A DNA stretch of 64,000 bases. It comes from Poritiphilus flavus (GTDB lineage Bacteria; Bacteroidota; Bacteroidia; Flavobacteriales; Flavobacteriaceae). The notes beneath the pieces are model-generated. The model was given only the letters and a program-made list of their open reading frames with translations. It searched no databases and was not told the DNA's origin. A program made the translations under genes and the position numbers. Where the stretch lies: the NCBI RefSeq assembly GCF_009901585.1, contig NZ_WXYO01000002.1, positions 280,769 to 344,768 on the forward strand, given 5' to 3'. Positions 31,094 through 40,464 of the stretch are shown piece by piece (positions within the stretch are counted from its first letter, which is position 1; each line of letters opens with the position of its first letter).

Positions 31094-32167
31094 TTACAAT
31101 TGCCATCGCTGTCTCAACATATTTTCGAGAAGGTCGGCGAATTCCCAACCTATTTTCCTGGCAGCGAGGGCAGAAAGACTGTCCTGATCCTGCCGATGAG
31201 GTCTGGAAGCTCCCGTCATATTGGGCTTTACGTTAAGGTCAAAAAGCCAGTAGTCTCCCTTGGCATCAGCGCGGCAGTCTATTCGAATTGGAGCCCGTGC
31301 ACTTACCAGGGATGCGGCAACTTCACATTGGTGGCTGGCCTTAACAACCCGCTCTTCCTGTAATTCTTCATCTGACAAAACGGCGCTGTTCAGGGTTACG
31401 GCTACGGTTCCATTGTATGGGGCAACACCCTGATGGTGGTTGAAACGCTTGACAGCCGGAAGGCTCCAGGCGGCCTTAAATTCCCGTAATTCCCCATTTA
31501 TAAAGTAGCTGCCAGCCGGCATCACCGTGAAGGTGATCTCCTGCCCGGAAAGATAGGGTTCAAGATATAAAGTATTGCCATAGCTTCCTTCTTCCAGCAT
31601 CCGTTTAAGTTCCATTTCCAGCTTATGTGGCTTTTCTACCACAACCACACCCTGGCTTCCGCGTCCACGAATGGGTTTCAGTACGGCAGGCAGTGGTAAC
31701 GGATAGCTTTTTTCCAAAAGGTTTTTCTTGTTCATTAATACCGTCTCCGGTACCGGGAGTCCATGTTCCCGCAATAGATCGTTGGTCAATAATTTATCGT
31801 CATACAAATCTGTCATCCCCGGTGTCTGACCCACAAATTGGAGGTTCTTACCGAAAAAATCCGTTATCGGGTGAGTATCGAATAATATGGTGTTCAGCCA
31901 GATTATTCGGGCGCCATTTTCTATGGCCTGTTTGATGCCAGCCGTAGTATCCGGGAATACCCAATCCCTGTCTTTTGTAATGCCAGGGTTTTTTTCGGGA
32001 GTGATCACAGGATAACCCCGCTCTCGAAGCGCATAAAGAATATCTGCCCCACTATCTGCATAACCGGTGGGCTTCATGGGTTTTTGTATCCCATCTTTTG
32101 GAGGAGGTGGTTTAGCCTGATGTATGACTGCAATACCGCCTTCAAGAGTATTTTTAAGCTTATCCAT
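31094..32167 (-). CDS. ATP-grasp ligase (D-Ala-D-Ala ligase-like fold)
   Basis: The 357-residue cytoplasmic enzyme has the ATP-grasp order. An N-terminal Rossmann-like domain comes first, with a lid region DLYDDKLLTNDLLREHGLPV (about 130). The ATP-binding lysine lies in PAVLKPIRGRGSQGVVVVEKP (about 175), and the metal-binding acidic/Asn end in WLFDLNVKPNMTG (about 315). The family joins a carboxylate to an amine or thiol. It is too divergent to be Ddl. The Pro-rich N-terminus (AKPPPPKDG) is unusual. It is monocistronic, so there is no pathway context. Confidence 0.85.
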   Translation of the reverse strand: MDKLKNTLEGGIAVIHQAKPPPPKDGIQKPMKPTGYADSGADILYALRERGYPVITPEKNPGITKDRDWVFPDTTAGIKQAIENGARIIWLNTILFDTHPITDFFGKNLQFVGQTPGMTDLYDDKLLTNDLLREHGLPVPETVLMNKKNLLEKSYPLPLPAVLKPIRGRGSQGVVVVEKPHKLEMELKRMLEEGSYGNTLYLEPYLSGQEITFTVMPAGSYFINGELREFKAAWSLPAVKRFNHHQGVAPYNGTVAVTLNSAVLSDEELQEERVVKASHQCEVAASLVSARAPIRIDCRADAKGDYWLFDLNVKPNMTGASRPHRQDQDSLSALAARKIGWEFADLLENMLRQRWQL

Positions 32168-32274
32168 CTGCCCTAAAAGCTTCGTTCTTCACCTTAAAGG
32201 TACAAAGCAGCCGGTTTCTGACCCGATAAACTACCTTTTAAATCGGTAAAGTGGATCTGGACCCATTTCCGTTT

Positions 32275-32397
32275 ATCGAGGCTTTTTTGCACTTTATCCA
32301 GCTTTTTGTCAATAACCGAAAAATAGTGTCTCTCAGCGAGTTATGAGGCCCTTATGGCCAATGTCAGAGTTATTTTTATGTCACCCAATCTAATGAC
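32275..32397 (+). promoter_or_regulatory. Conserved upstream module of small basic protein family, copy 3 (diverged)
   Basis: The stretch GCACTTTATCC, TTTTTGTCAATAACCGAAAA and a CTCAGCGAG tail align with the modules at 20371 and 25804. Box equivalents lie at 32275-32279 (ATCGA), 32296-32300 (ATCCA) and 32315-32319 (ACCGA). The start-proximal hairpin is not conserved here. Retention of this region in the most diverged copy supports a shared regulator. Confidence 0.5.
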
Positions 32398-32655
32398 ATG
32401 AAAGCAGTTTTAACCCTTATATCAATTGTTGTTTTTGGCGCCCTCGCCATAGCACAAAACGTTCCTACAGATGCTAAAGTGGCACTTCCTGAAATGGCTG
32501 TTGTTCTGGTTAGCAGCGCTGGCGATACTGTTCTTGTTAAAAAGGATACGAAAGCTGGTACGCAGCAAATCGCGCGTTTGTACAAGCGTAAGAACTCAAG
32601 GGTAAAAAAGGCTTTGAAATTCACAACTAAAAAAGATAGACCCAAACTAGCTTAA
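32398..32655 (+). CDS. Small secreted basic protein family, copy 3
   Basis: The 85-residue protein has a signal peptide (1-20, ending AIAQ) and a middle (LPEMAVVLVSSAGDTVLVKK) different from the other copies. The C-terminal basic block is nearly identical to theirs: ARLYKRKNSRVKKALKFTTK, ending RPKLA. The tail is conserved while the middle diverges, which points to the tail as the functional part. A 36-codon ORF with a membrane helix follows 67 bp later. Confidence 0.72.
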   Translation: MKAVLTLISIVVFGALAIAQNVPTDAKVALPEMAVVLVSSAGDTVLVKKDTKAGTQQIARLYKRKNSRVKKALKFTTKKDRPKLA

Positions 32656-32722
32656 AATCTTACGAATCAAGAACCGCCCTAAACCCAGTATTCTTAACTA
32701 CGAACATCTAAACCCAGATCCT

Positions 32723-32833
32723 ATGCTACTTTTAATTTTACTTCCGGTTGCTTTAATTTTAACTCATGTGGTTTTATTTCCTAAGACCAAAGGAGTTCTG
32801 AGACCTATAAAAGTGCCAGTAAGGCATAAATAA
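32723..32833 (+). CDS. Candidate 36-residue single-helix membrane peptide
   Basis: An ATG-started frame encodes a hydrophobic helix (MLLLILLPVALILTHVVLF) followed by a basic tail (PKTKGVLRPIKVPVRHK). The shape, one helix plus positive tail, is that of many real small membrane proteins. It lies 67 bp after small basic protein copy 3 with no terminator between, so co-transcription is possible. No homologue is recognised. Confidence 0.4.
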   Translation: MLLLILLPVALILTHVVLFPKTKGVLRPIKVPVRHK

Positions 32834-32943
32834 GACAACAAGCTTATTAAAATCATTCTGGCGGTATCAAAGGATATCAGCCAAATGAATTACGAGCAAG
32901 GACTAACTCAAGTTCAAATGGTAGACCCTGAATCTACAGGAAT

Positions 32944-34506
32944 TTAATCTTTGAGGCCAGGCTGTAGTATGTTGTAGTTCTCCCTCAGCTTGGCTTCGTC
33001 TACCATGTCCTTTACTTCGGAGAGTAGTGCCTTGGCATCGTAAATGATACCATCTTTTACGGTATACTTTACACCTCCTACCCGAACAACTTCGTTGTCT
33101 TCGGTTAGTTTTATGGCCCCTGTACCATAGAGCACTTTTAGGTTTTCCAGAGGGTTCTCCTCAACGATTACAAAATCAGCGAGTTTACCTACGGCTACGG
33201 TTCCTATCTGACTATCCATACCCAGGGCTTCGGCACCGTTCAAGGTGGCCGACCGAATGATCTCCAGCGGGTGAAAGCCCGCCTCACGCAACAGCTCAAA
33301 TTCACGGATAAAGGCAAAACCATAGAGCTGAAAAATAAATCCTGAATCCGAACCTGCGGCTACTCTTCCTCCCCTGTTTTTGTATTCATTCAGGAAGGTC
33401 ATCCACAGTTTGTAGTTCTCTCTCCAGGCAACTTCCTGTTCCGTTCCCCAGTAGTGCCAGTAAGACCCATGAGAGATCTTACTCGGCTGGTAAAATTCCC
33501 ATAGGGAAGGCAAGGTGTAATCCTCGTGCCATTCCGCCCTTCTGGCTCGATGCAGATCTCTGCTGGCTTCGTAAATGTTCAGGGTGGGAACCAGCGTAAA
33601 ATCAAGGGATATCAATTCGTCCATCACCTTATTCCAATGCTCGGAATACGGCTTGGCCGCTTGTTTCCAAAGTTTCCCGGCCTCCTCAAAACGGTGCTGT
33701 TCGTTATTGTAGTTATAGTTCAGGGGGTAGTCCTGCACTGTACGGTCTTCAAAGAGGGCTTCCGGTAATCCATACCAGTGTTCCATACTGGTCAGGCCGG
33801 CTCGTGCTGAGTGCAGCACATTCCAACGAGCTACAGCCAATTGAGCGTGATGGCAGGCTGAACGCAGTCCGAGTTTCTTGTTCTCATCCAGTGCCGCGGT
33901 CATGATCTCCGGTGCTGCTCCGAAGAATTTAATGCCGTCCGCACCCTTTTTGGCGTTGTTCCTTACCCATTCACGCGCCATCTCCGGGGTACTGATGGGC
34001 TTCTCACTACCCTGTCCAAAACCGGTATAGGCCTGGATACGGGGAGCAACTATTTCATTTTTGGCACTTTTTCGTTTGAGATCCATAGCAAAATCCACTC
34101 CGCGTCCACTGGGTTCACGTACTGTGGTCACCCCATGCGCCATCCACAGCCGAAACACATAATCTGGTTCCGCGCCCTGGGCAATTCCTCCTATATGACC
34201 GTGCATGTCCACAAAGCCGGGAAGTAGGTACATGCCACTGGCATCGAGTTCACGCCCACCTGGCTTCAGCTGGGGCCGTTTGCTCTGATCTATCGCTACC
34301 CCGGGATACCCTACTACCTGAATCTTTTGAATGCGGTTGTTTTCCACTACGATATCTATAGGTCCCTGAGGAGGAGCCCCGTTCCCGTTGATCAGGGTTA
34401 CGCCCCGAATGATCAATTGCGAAAATGGACCGTCACCGTCTACAGATTGGGCTATAAGGCCTTGAGTGACAATGATCAACGCGAAGAAATGTAGTAGTTT
34501 TTTCAT
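32944..34506 (-). CDS. Exported amidohydrolase family protein
   Basis: The 520-residue metal-dependent hydrolase of the imidazolonepropionase/dihydroorotase-like superfamily has a signal peptide (1-19, ending GLIAQ). The metal-binding HxH is in LPGFVDMHGHIGG (about residue 100), a later His in RSACHHAQLAVAR, and the final Asp in VAAGSDSGF (about 405). A C-terminal beta strand domain typical of the family follows. It is periplasmic; the substrate is unknown, perhaps a cyclic amide or dipeptide. It lies beside a repeat island and an M14 peptidase, so peptide breakdown is a reasonable guess. Confidence 0.88.
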   Translation of the reverse strand: MKKLLHFFALIIVTQGLIAQSVDGDGPFSQLIIRGVTLINGNGAPPQGPIDIVVENNRIQKIQVVGYPGVAIDQSKRPQLKPGGRELDASGMYLLPGFVDMHGHIGGIAQGAEPDYVFRLWMAHGVTTVREPSGRGVDFAMDLKRKSAKNEIVAPRIQAYTGFGQGSEKPISTPEMAREWVRNNAKKGADGIKFFGAAPEIMTAALDENKKLGLRSACHHAQLAVARWNVLHSARAGLTSMEHWYGLPEALFEDRTVQDYPLNYNYNNEQHRFEEAGKLWKQAAKPYSEHWNKVMDELISLDFTLVPTLNIYEASRDLHRARRAEWHEDYTLPSLWEFYQPSKISHGSYWHYWGTEQEVAWRENYKLWMTFLNEYKNRGGRVAAGSDSGFIFQLYGFAFIREFELLREAGFHPLEIIRSATLNGAEALGMDSQIGTVAVGKLADFVIVEENPLENLKVLYGTGAIKLTEDNEVVRVGGVKYTVKDGIIYDAKALLSEVKDMVDEAKLRENYNILQPGLKD

Positions 34507-34900
34507 ATGTTGAATGGTTTAATGACAGACTAGGTGTACGTTTAGTTTATAAGTACAAGAATAAGTACAAGTTTAAGTTTATTGCTATGCGCTATACGCT
34601 ATACGCTATACGCTGTACCCCGTACGCCTACTGCACACTGCCAACTGATATTATCCTCCGTAGCTTTAGCGAAGGAGGGCTGCACACCGCACACTGCAAA
34701 CTGCCCACTGATATTATCCTCCGTAGCTTTAGCGAAGGAGGACTGCTCACTCCCGATAGCTATCGGGACTATTTACCCCTCGACTGCTCCTTAATTAGTT
34801 CTCGACTGCGCTCGAACTGACAAGAAAGAGCTTCTGCTAACTGCCTACCGCCAACTGCTAACTGAATTCATCCTCCGAAGCTTTAGCGAAGGAGGACTGA
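34507..34900. repeat. Composite intergenic repeat island 3
   Basis: Contains a tandem CGCTATA array (about 34585-34620), CACTGCCAACTGCC-like words, three TCCTCCGTAGCTTTAGCGAA-type palindromes (34654-34679, 34717-34742, 34871-34896) and a perfect palindrome TCCCGATAGCTATCGGGA (34751-34768). It also has GTTCTCGACTGCGCTCGAAC (about 34798-34817). No gene is visible. It separates two minus-strand genes. Confidence 0.8.
34751..34768. repeat. Perfect 18-bp palindrome
   Basis: TCCCGATAGCTATCGGGA is its own reverse complement. It occurs once in the window, within repeat island 3. Confidence 0.7.
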
Positions 34901-37414
34901 TCACTCCGGCACCCTTATCTTATCACCAAGGAAGAGCGCATTTAGGAACAAGCGATTTGTGCCATACCACGAACCTCTGAAATTGGGGTTGTCCGCAAAC
35001 AGAACTACTCTCCCTCCTCCCAGTTTACTAACAACCAGCGAGGCCGCAGGCTTTAAAAACGTCTCTGTATTCTTTTCTGTTATAAAACCGTCTATATGAG
35101 GGTCCTTGGCGTATTTGGCAACGGTTGCATAGGCGTTCTTACTGGGAGAGATCCATACGGAGTTGTTCTTATATACCGGAATAGAATTGTCCCTGTACCC
35201 AAAGCCCAACGGATGTGTTCGATCAATATCCACCTTAACGATTATTCCACCTACTTCTTCCTTACCCAAATGTTCTTCTGCCTCTACATAAGGTAAACGC
35301 TTAACAGTTTTGGTAGAGTCTTTTTCCGAACTTATCAGTTCTTCCTTGACCATTTTTTTCTTTATCACCCACTCGCTGGCGGAGCCTATGGTGATAAGGG
35401 TATTTCCCTTTTCGACCCAATCCGTGATCTTTTTTCGCTGTTTTTCATCCAACTCATACCTACCGGAGACCATCACCAGAGAGGTATACTTGTACAGATT
35501 GGCCCGGTCGAAATTTCGCATCGGGATCTTCGTGATCGGCATTCGGACGCGGGTATCCAGCAAATGCCATACTTCACCTGCCTCGTAAGATCTTGTACCA
35601 TGCCCTATCAGCATGGCAGCTTTGGGTTTTTTCAGCGCCCTGATATATCTGCTACCAAGATCTACTCCGGAACTGCTATAGCCTGTGCTGACCCCGTAGA
35701 TCGGAATCTGAAATTGTTGCTGCGCCTTTTGAAGCAGCTTAAAGACGGTTTCCGGGGACTTTTTCTGAAGAGGTACGGGCAACACCAATGCTCCGTAGTT
35801 CAGGGTCTTCGGGCCATTGTTTGAGTTAACCGTGAATGGCTTAAAGGATGTGGAAAGGGTCAACCCGTTGGATTGTAAGAAATGCAAGGCCGCCGGGGCA
35901 TTGTAATCATCCCAATCTAATACATAAGCATAGTCCGACCGTTGGATCGCCGCCGGTTTTACCAGGCCATCAGTGCTGTTTATCTTCTGGCCGGTATTCA
36001 AACTGGTAACCGTGCGGTACTTCATATTGTAAAAGTTCGCGACGGACCATCCCGAAGCATCGTAATAGACACTATCCCTATACTTACTGTAAGTCTCGAA
36101 CATGGTTTGTACCATTCGATACTGCGGTTGTCTGGTAGGTACTACATATCCATCTCCGGATTCGTAAACGTCAATTTTATGCAGTAAGAGTTTATCGATA
36201 AACGCCTTTGTCCGGTTGGGATCGTACTTATCTTCAAAACGGTACCCCCGTATCCGGCTATTTCCGGCCCTGGAGAGGGCACTTTTGAAAAAATCCTGCT
36301 GATACTTTCGGAGAAAAGCCTTGTTCTCAACGGCAGCCTTTACCGTAGTCATACTGGAGGTGTATTGATTCCGTATAGTAAAGGGAAAGTTGATCTCTCC
36401 AAAGGCTGTTTTTTGTTTGTGCCCCCTGGAACTGGCTTGTTCAAAGAGCAACCCCAGCCCTCCCTGAAGATCGGGATAAGAGGAGCCATAGCCCGGGTAA
36501 GTGCCATCGAAAACCTCTTTGGTAAAATAAAACGAACCTATACTGTCCAGGGCCTTGGCGAAATACTCCCCGAAAATATTATTGAGGTCCTCGTAATTTT
36601 CCTTTGGCATAATAGGGTTGAGCGATCCGTTAGCCTTCATAGGCTCAAAGAAATAAGTGCTTTGGGTTCCCATTTCGTGGAAATCGGTAACCACATTCGG
36701 ATACCATTCGTGATACCAGGCCAGTTTCCCCCGACTTTCCGGGTGAATACCCAAAAGCCAGTCGCGATTGAGATCGAACCAATAATGATTGGTACGGCCG
36801 CCGGGCCAGTATTCATTGTGTTCCGCATCCTGCGGATCCGAGACCAGCGGATTGCCCTGGTACATATTGGCCCATTGTGTATGCCTGTCCCTGCCATCAG
36901 GATTGATGGTTGGGTCTACAAATATGACCGCTTTGTCAAGGTAATTCAGGATTTCCGGGTTGTTGGACGCTACCAGGGTATAAGCGGAGAGCATGGCCGC
37001 CTCCGAACTGGATGGTTCATTCCCATGAACGTTATAACCCAGGTTAATGAAGACAGGGACCTCGTCATAATTGGTCGGATTCTGTTCCGGATCGGTAAAG
37101 GCAAGGTGCTGTTCTTTGATCTGTTCCAACTGGTTCAGGTTAGACGGGCTGCTGACGGTAAGCATGACCAGATAGCGTCCTTCATGGGTTCTGCCGTAGC
37201 TGCTGATTGTCGCGCGGTCTGAAAGTTCAGCCAGTGTTTCCATATAGGAGACAATGCGATCATGGCGGGTATGATGGTCTCCAATGGCGTATCCCAGGAA
37301 TTCCTGAGGGCTGGGAATATCAGAATTAAAGGGTTGAAATTTTTTATAGAAGTAGTCCTGGGCTTGCGATGTCCATACGAAAATAAACAGCAGGCCACAC
37401 AGTTTCTTGAACAT
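34901..37414 (-). CDS. Exported M14 family zinc carboxypeptidase with C-terminal amidotransferase-like domain
   Basis: The 837-residue protein has a signal peptide (1-18, ending SQAQ). The M14 carboxypeptidase domain is at about 40-380: zinc ligands HxxE in GYNVHGNEPSSSE (about 130), NHYWFDLNRDWL substrate-binding block, third His in VTDFHEMGTQSTYFF. From about 500 on, a glutamine-amidotransferase-like alpha/beta region is followed by a GGRVVLFADNPNFRG ending. This long form is common in marine Bacteroidota and acts on peptides in the periplasm or outside. It starts 84 bp below the end of a histidine kinase gene on the same strand. Confidence 0.92.
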   Translation of the reverse strand: MFKKLCGLLFIFVWTSQAQDYFYKKFQPFNSDIPSPQEFLGYAIGDHHTRHDRIVSYMETLAELSDRATISSYGRTHEGRYLVMLTVSSPSNLNQLEQIKEQHLAFTDPEQNPTNYDEVPVFINLGYNVHGNEPSSSEAAMLSAYTLVASNNPEILNYLDKAVIFVDPTINPDGRDRHTQWANMYQGNPLVSDPQDAEHNEYWPGGRTNHYWFDLNRDWLLGIHPESRGKLAWYHEWYPNVVTDFHEMGTQSTYFFEPMKANGSLNPIMPKENYEDLNNIFGEYFAKALDSIGSFYFTKEVFDGTYPGYGSSYPDLQGGLGLLFEQASSRGHKQKTAFGEINFPFTIRNQYTSSMTTVKAAVENKAFLRKYQQDFFKSALSRAGNSRIRGYRFEDKYDPNRTKAFIDKLLLHKIDVYESGDGYVVPTRQPQYRMVQTMFETYSKYRDSVYYDASGWSVANFYNMKYRTVTSLNTGQKINSTDGLVKPAAIQRSDYAYVLDWDDYNAPAALHFLQSNGLTLSTSFKPFTVNSNNGPKTLNYGALVLPVPLQKKSPETVFKLLQKAQQQFQIPIYGVSTGYSSSGVDLGSRYIRALKKPKAAMLIGHGTRSYEAGEVWHLLDTRVRMPITKIPMRNFDRANLYKYTSLVMVSGRYELDEKQRKKITDWVEKGNTLITIGSASEWVIKKKMVKEELISSEKDSTKTVKRLPYVEAEEHLGKEEVGGIIVKVDIDRTHPLGFGYRDNSIPVYKNNSVWISPSKNAYATVAKYAKDPHIDGFITEKNTETFLKPAASLVVSKLGGGRVVLFADNPNFRGSWYGTNRLFLNALFLGDKIRVPE

Positions 37415-37498
37415 GTGCTAGTTTTTACGAATTAGTCGTCTAAATATAGCACAAAAAGCAGAAAGGATTCCTCAGCAAGCCGATTAGTTTGATGAGTC

Positions 37499-38719
37499 TC
37501 AGGCTACCGAGTCAAATTGATGTCGCTGCTCGATTTCCCGGAACTTTACGATGTAATTGGTGCCTTTTTTAGAACGGTCCCTTACAATGCTACCTTTGAG
37601 CTGACGTGCAAGATTGTGTATAAGTTTCAAACCGAGAGATTTGGTATTTTTAAAGTTGACCGTTTCTGAAAAACCAACCCCATTATCACCTATGTTCAAC
37701 ACGTATCCCTGCTCTTCTTCCTTTTTGAGTGCGATGGAGATCTCACCTTCCGCATCATCCTTTATCCCGTATTTAAGCGCATTAGTGATAGCTTCATTGA
37801 TAAGCAACCCCAACGGAATTGCCGTATCTATTCCAAGTTTTATATCCGGAATATCTATGTTTAGTTTGACATTGTTTTCCGCTCCTTTCACGGATTTCAC
37901 CAGAAATTCGCTAAGTTCCTCCACATAGGCCTTGTATTCAATCTTTGCCAGATCTTTATGCATGTACAGCATTTCGTGAACCATAGCCATGGAAATAACC
38001 CGGTTCTGACTACTTTTTAGCAGCGCCCTCACATGCTCATCCGAAATACTCCTGGACTGTAAACTAAGCAGGCTGGATACAGTCTGTAAATTGTTCTTTA
38101 CCCGGTGGTGAACCTCCCTGAGCAGGGTCTCCTTTTCCCTTATGCGCTCTTCAATTTCCCCTTTGGACTTATACAACTTGTGGTGGGCTTCCAATAGGGT
38201 TTTACCAAATACCCCTCCCAAAAGATAAACAGAGAACAGCACGCTGAAAAAGGCGAAAAGATCCCTGGACTTTTCCGGGACCACATTGGTCACAAAAGAA
38301 AAATCAGTAACACTTTGGGAGTAGATCAAAACAATGATCAGAATATTGAGGTTCAGGTAGATTTGCCCGTAAACCCTTGTGGTCACATATCCGGCAAAGA
38401 CGATCAAGGCCAGTACAAAAATAAAAGGACTCGATATTCCGCCGCTGTACAGTGTAATAATAGTTGCCCCGGTGAGGGTCATTATGGAAACGATGTTGTA
38501 GGTGATGGTAAGGTTCTTATGAAAATAATAGGCAAAGGTATTGATGAGGTTCAGGATACCGAAAACCAGGAAAATTGTGGGGATCACCTCTGTTATATCG
38601 AGCAGTACGGTACACAGCAAATAAAATATCAGGCAAAATACGGAAGAATAGTAATTGACCTTGAGCGTTAGCCTTACCTTGTCACGTAATCGCTCCTGGC
38701 CTTTGACATTTGTTTCCAT
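37499..38719 (-). CDS. Membrane sensor histidine kinase (HisKA_2 type)
   Basis: The 406-residue protein has about six membrane helices in residues 18-185 and a short coiled linker (KSKGEIEERIREKETLLRE). The HisKA_2 box is REVHHRVKNNLQTVSSLLSL, with the phosphorylated His at about residue 203. The HATPase domain has EAITNALKYG (N box) and NIGDNGVGF (G1). No periplasmic loop of size is present, so it senses in or through the membrane. No response regulator is adjacent; this is usual for HisKA_2 kinases in this group. Confidence 0.9.
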   Translation of the reverse strand: METNVKGQERLRDKVRLTLKVNYYSSVFCLIFYLLCTVLLDITEVIPTIFLVFGILNLINTFAYYFHKNLTITYNIVSIMTLTGATIITLYSGGISSPFIFVLALIVFAGYVTTRVYGQIYLNLNILIIVLIYSQSVTDFSFVTNVVPEKSRDLFAFFSVLFSVYLLGGVFGKTLLEAHHKLYKSKGEIEERIREKETLLREVHHRVKNNLQTVSSLLSLQSRSISDEHVRALLKSSQNRVISMAMVHEMLYMHKDLAKIEYKAYVEELSEFLVKSVKGAENNVKLNIDIPDIKLGIDTAIPLGLLINEAITNALKYGIKDDAEGEISIALKKEEEQGYVLNIGDNGVGFSETVNFKNTKSLGLKLIHNLARQLKGSIVRDRSKKGTNYIVKFREIEQRHQFDSVA

Positions 38720-38940
38720 CTTGGATTGTGTTTGATTACCCTAGCGTAAGAATTCTATACAAGGTATGACCGTTTTATCGCTTCGAAAAACAGATTCCAG
38801 CAGTTCATACAATAGTATCACCCTGTAAAGCTACTCATGTTTTAGGACATAATCAAAAGGCTAAAACAGAATTCCAGGCCCGTTTTCTTGGCAGTTTCAA
38901 AGGTCTTAGGTATCGAAAACCTATCTGATAAGAACTTCGG

Positions 38941-40332
38941 TCAGCGAACTTCCCGAGGTTTGAGATCAGTAAGCGAAGCGATTTTTATCGGTTTCCCCTC
39001 CTGTATGCTTTTACGAGCGGCTATTCCGATAAGAATTGACATGGCACCATCCCGGCTTCCGGCCATTCTGCCGTAGGGATCCGGATCTTCAGGATTTTTG
39101 AAGATCTTGTCGTGCAAACGTTTGTCACCGCCACCGTGCCCGCTTTTTTCCATGGGCACATTAACCGTCTCAAATTCGTTCCATACTTTGTGGACAATTA
39201 TGGGCTCGGAATCTATTTCTTCCTGGCCGGATTGATCCATTTCGCGTCTGTGAAGCTCTTCCTGATCTACCTTAAGGTTTTCATAATAGGGAATATCCAG
39301 CCAGGCCTCGATCCTGCCCTCAGTACCGTTAAAAGCCGCTCTCCAGCCCTCGTACGGTGAATAGGTGGTCAGAGAATAGTTCAGTTGTACGTTGTTCTGG
39401 TATTTCACCTGGGCGGACATTTTGTCGTAAATATCAATCTCTTCCCTGAAAAGGCAGTTATCCCTGATATAACCGTCGTGTTGTTCGTGATCTGTATACA
39501 AGCTTGAAAGGAATTCGTTTTTGGTAATATCCCAATAGAACTTGCAGTTTTCCGTATGCGCGCAATTTCTGCAATTCTCTCCGCGGAAGGGGCCGTTTTT
39601 GCCGTAGAATTCCAAATCGCCATAGGCAAATACCTCGGAGGGTTCTGAATTGATCCACCAGTTTAGCAGGTCAAAATGATGGGTTGACTTGTGTACCCAC
39701 AGAGAACCACTGCTAGCCATTTGTCCGTGCCAGCGTCTGAAATAGCTCGCTCCGTGATAGGTGTTGAGATACCAGTGAAAATCAACAGAAGTGAGCTTTC
39801 CGATGGCGTTCTGACTCAACAATTCCTTGATCTTTGTGCTATAAGGGCTCCAGCGATAGTTGAAACCGACGATAAGGTTTTTCCCGGAGCGTCTTTCTGC
39901 ATCCAGAACTGCCTGGCATTTCTCTTCATCCGTGGTCATGGGTTTTTCAGTCAGCACGTCACAACCATGATCCAAGGCTTTAATTATAAATTCATGGTGG
40001 TTGGAGTCTTTGGTAGTCACAATGACCAGTTCCGGGCTGGTTTTTCGCAACATTTCGTCAAAATCCTCAAAAGTAGGGCAGGAGGCACCAATATAATTTT
40101 TACCGTGGGCGAGGCGCCCGGGATTATGATCTGAAAGCCCCACGAATTCCAGGATGTCAGAATAATTATCTACGAGGCGTTTCCCCCAAAAAGTAATACC
40201 CCTGATACCCGTACCCACGAGGGCTACCTTGAGTTTGTTCTTATGAGATAGACCAAAATAGCTGATCGGCATAGCCGTACCGGCAGCCAGCATACTGACA
40301 GAGGTCAGGAATTTACGACGAGAATTGCTCAT
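38941..40332 (-). CDS. Exported Gfo/Idh/MocA family oxidoreductase (463 aa)
   Basis: Third family member in the window, not adjacent to the 13.9-kb operon. It has a leader (MSNSRRKFLTSVSMLAAGTA) with an RRKF Tat motif, a Rossmann start VALVGTGIRG, the EKPMTTDEEK catalytic loop, and a conserved HKSTHHFDLLNWW block (about 220). A Cys cluster (ENCRNCAHTENCKFYW, about 260) is a possible metal site and is not found in the other two. The C-terminal domain is longer than usual. It is probably periplasmic and acts on a sugar. Confidence 0.85.
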   Translation of the reverse strand: MSNSRRKFLTSVSMLAAGTAMPISYFGLSHKNKLKVALVGTGIRGITFWGKRLVDNYSDILEFVGLSDHNPGRLAHGKNYIGASCPTFEDFDEMLRKTSPELVIVTTKDSNHHEFIIKALDHGCDVLTEKPMTTDEEKCQAVLDAERRSGKNLIVGFNYRWSPYSTKIKELLSQNAIGKLTSVDFHWYLNTYHGASYFRRWHGQMASSGSLWVHKSTHHFDLLNWWINSEPSEVFAYGDLEFYGKNGPFRGENCRNCAHTENCKFYWDITKNEFLSSLYTDHEQHDGYIRDNCLFREEIDIYDKMSAQVKYQNNVQLNYSLTTYSPYEGWRAAFNGTEGRIEAWLDIPYYENLKVDQEELHRREMDQSGQEEIDSEPIIVHKVWNEFETVNVPMEKSGHGGGDKRLHDKIFKNPEDPDPYGRMAGSRDGAMSILIGIAARKSIQEGKPIKIASLTDLKPREVR

Positions 40333-40464
40333 AGGGAAAGGGCAGTTTGATAGCCTTCCCCATAAAGGTATTGAATTTTGATATTTTTCTGAAGTACTTC
40401 TGCCTAATCCGGAAGCAGAAATTACAGAGATGGCTTCACAGTTCTATTTTGCGCAAAAAGACAT

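Noticed and set aside
32885-32947. 20-codon ORF after the membrane peptide
   Set aside because: Too short, no recognisable features, and its end overlaps the convergent amidohydrolase gene.
36365-37222. Long open frame on the plus strand opposite the M14 peptidase gene
   Set aside because: It lies wholly antisense to a well-supported gene with clear motifs and has no domain or promoter of its own.
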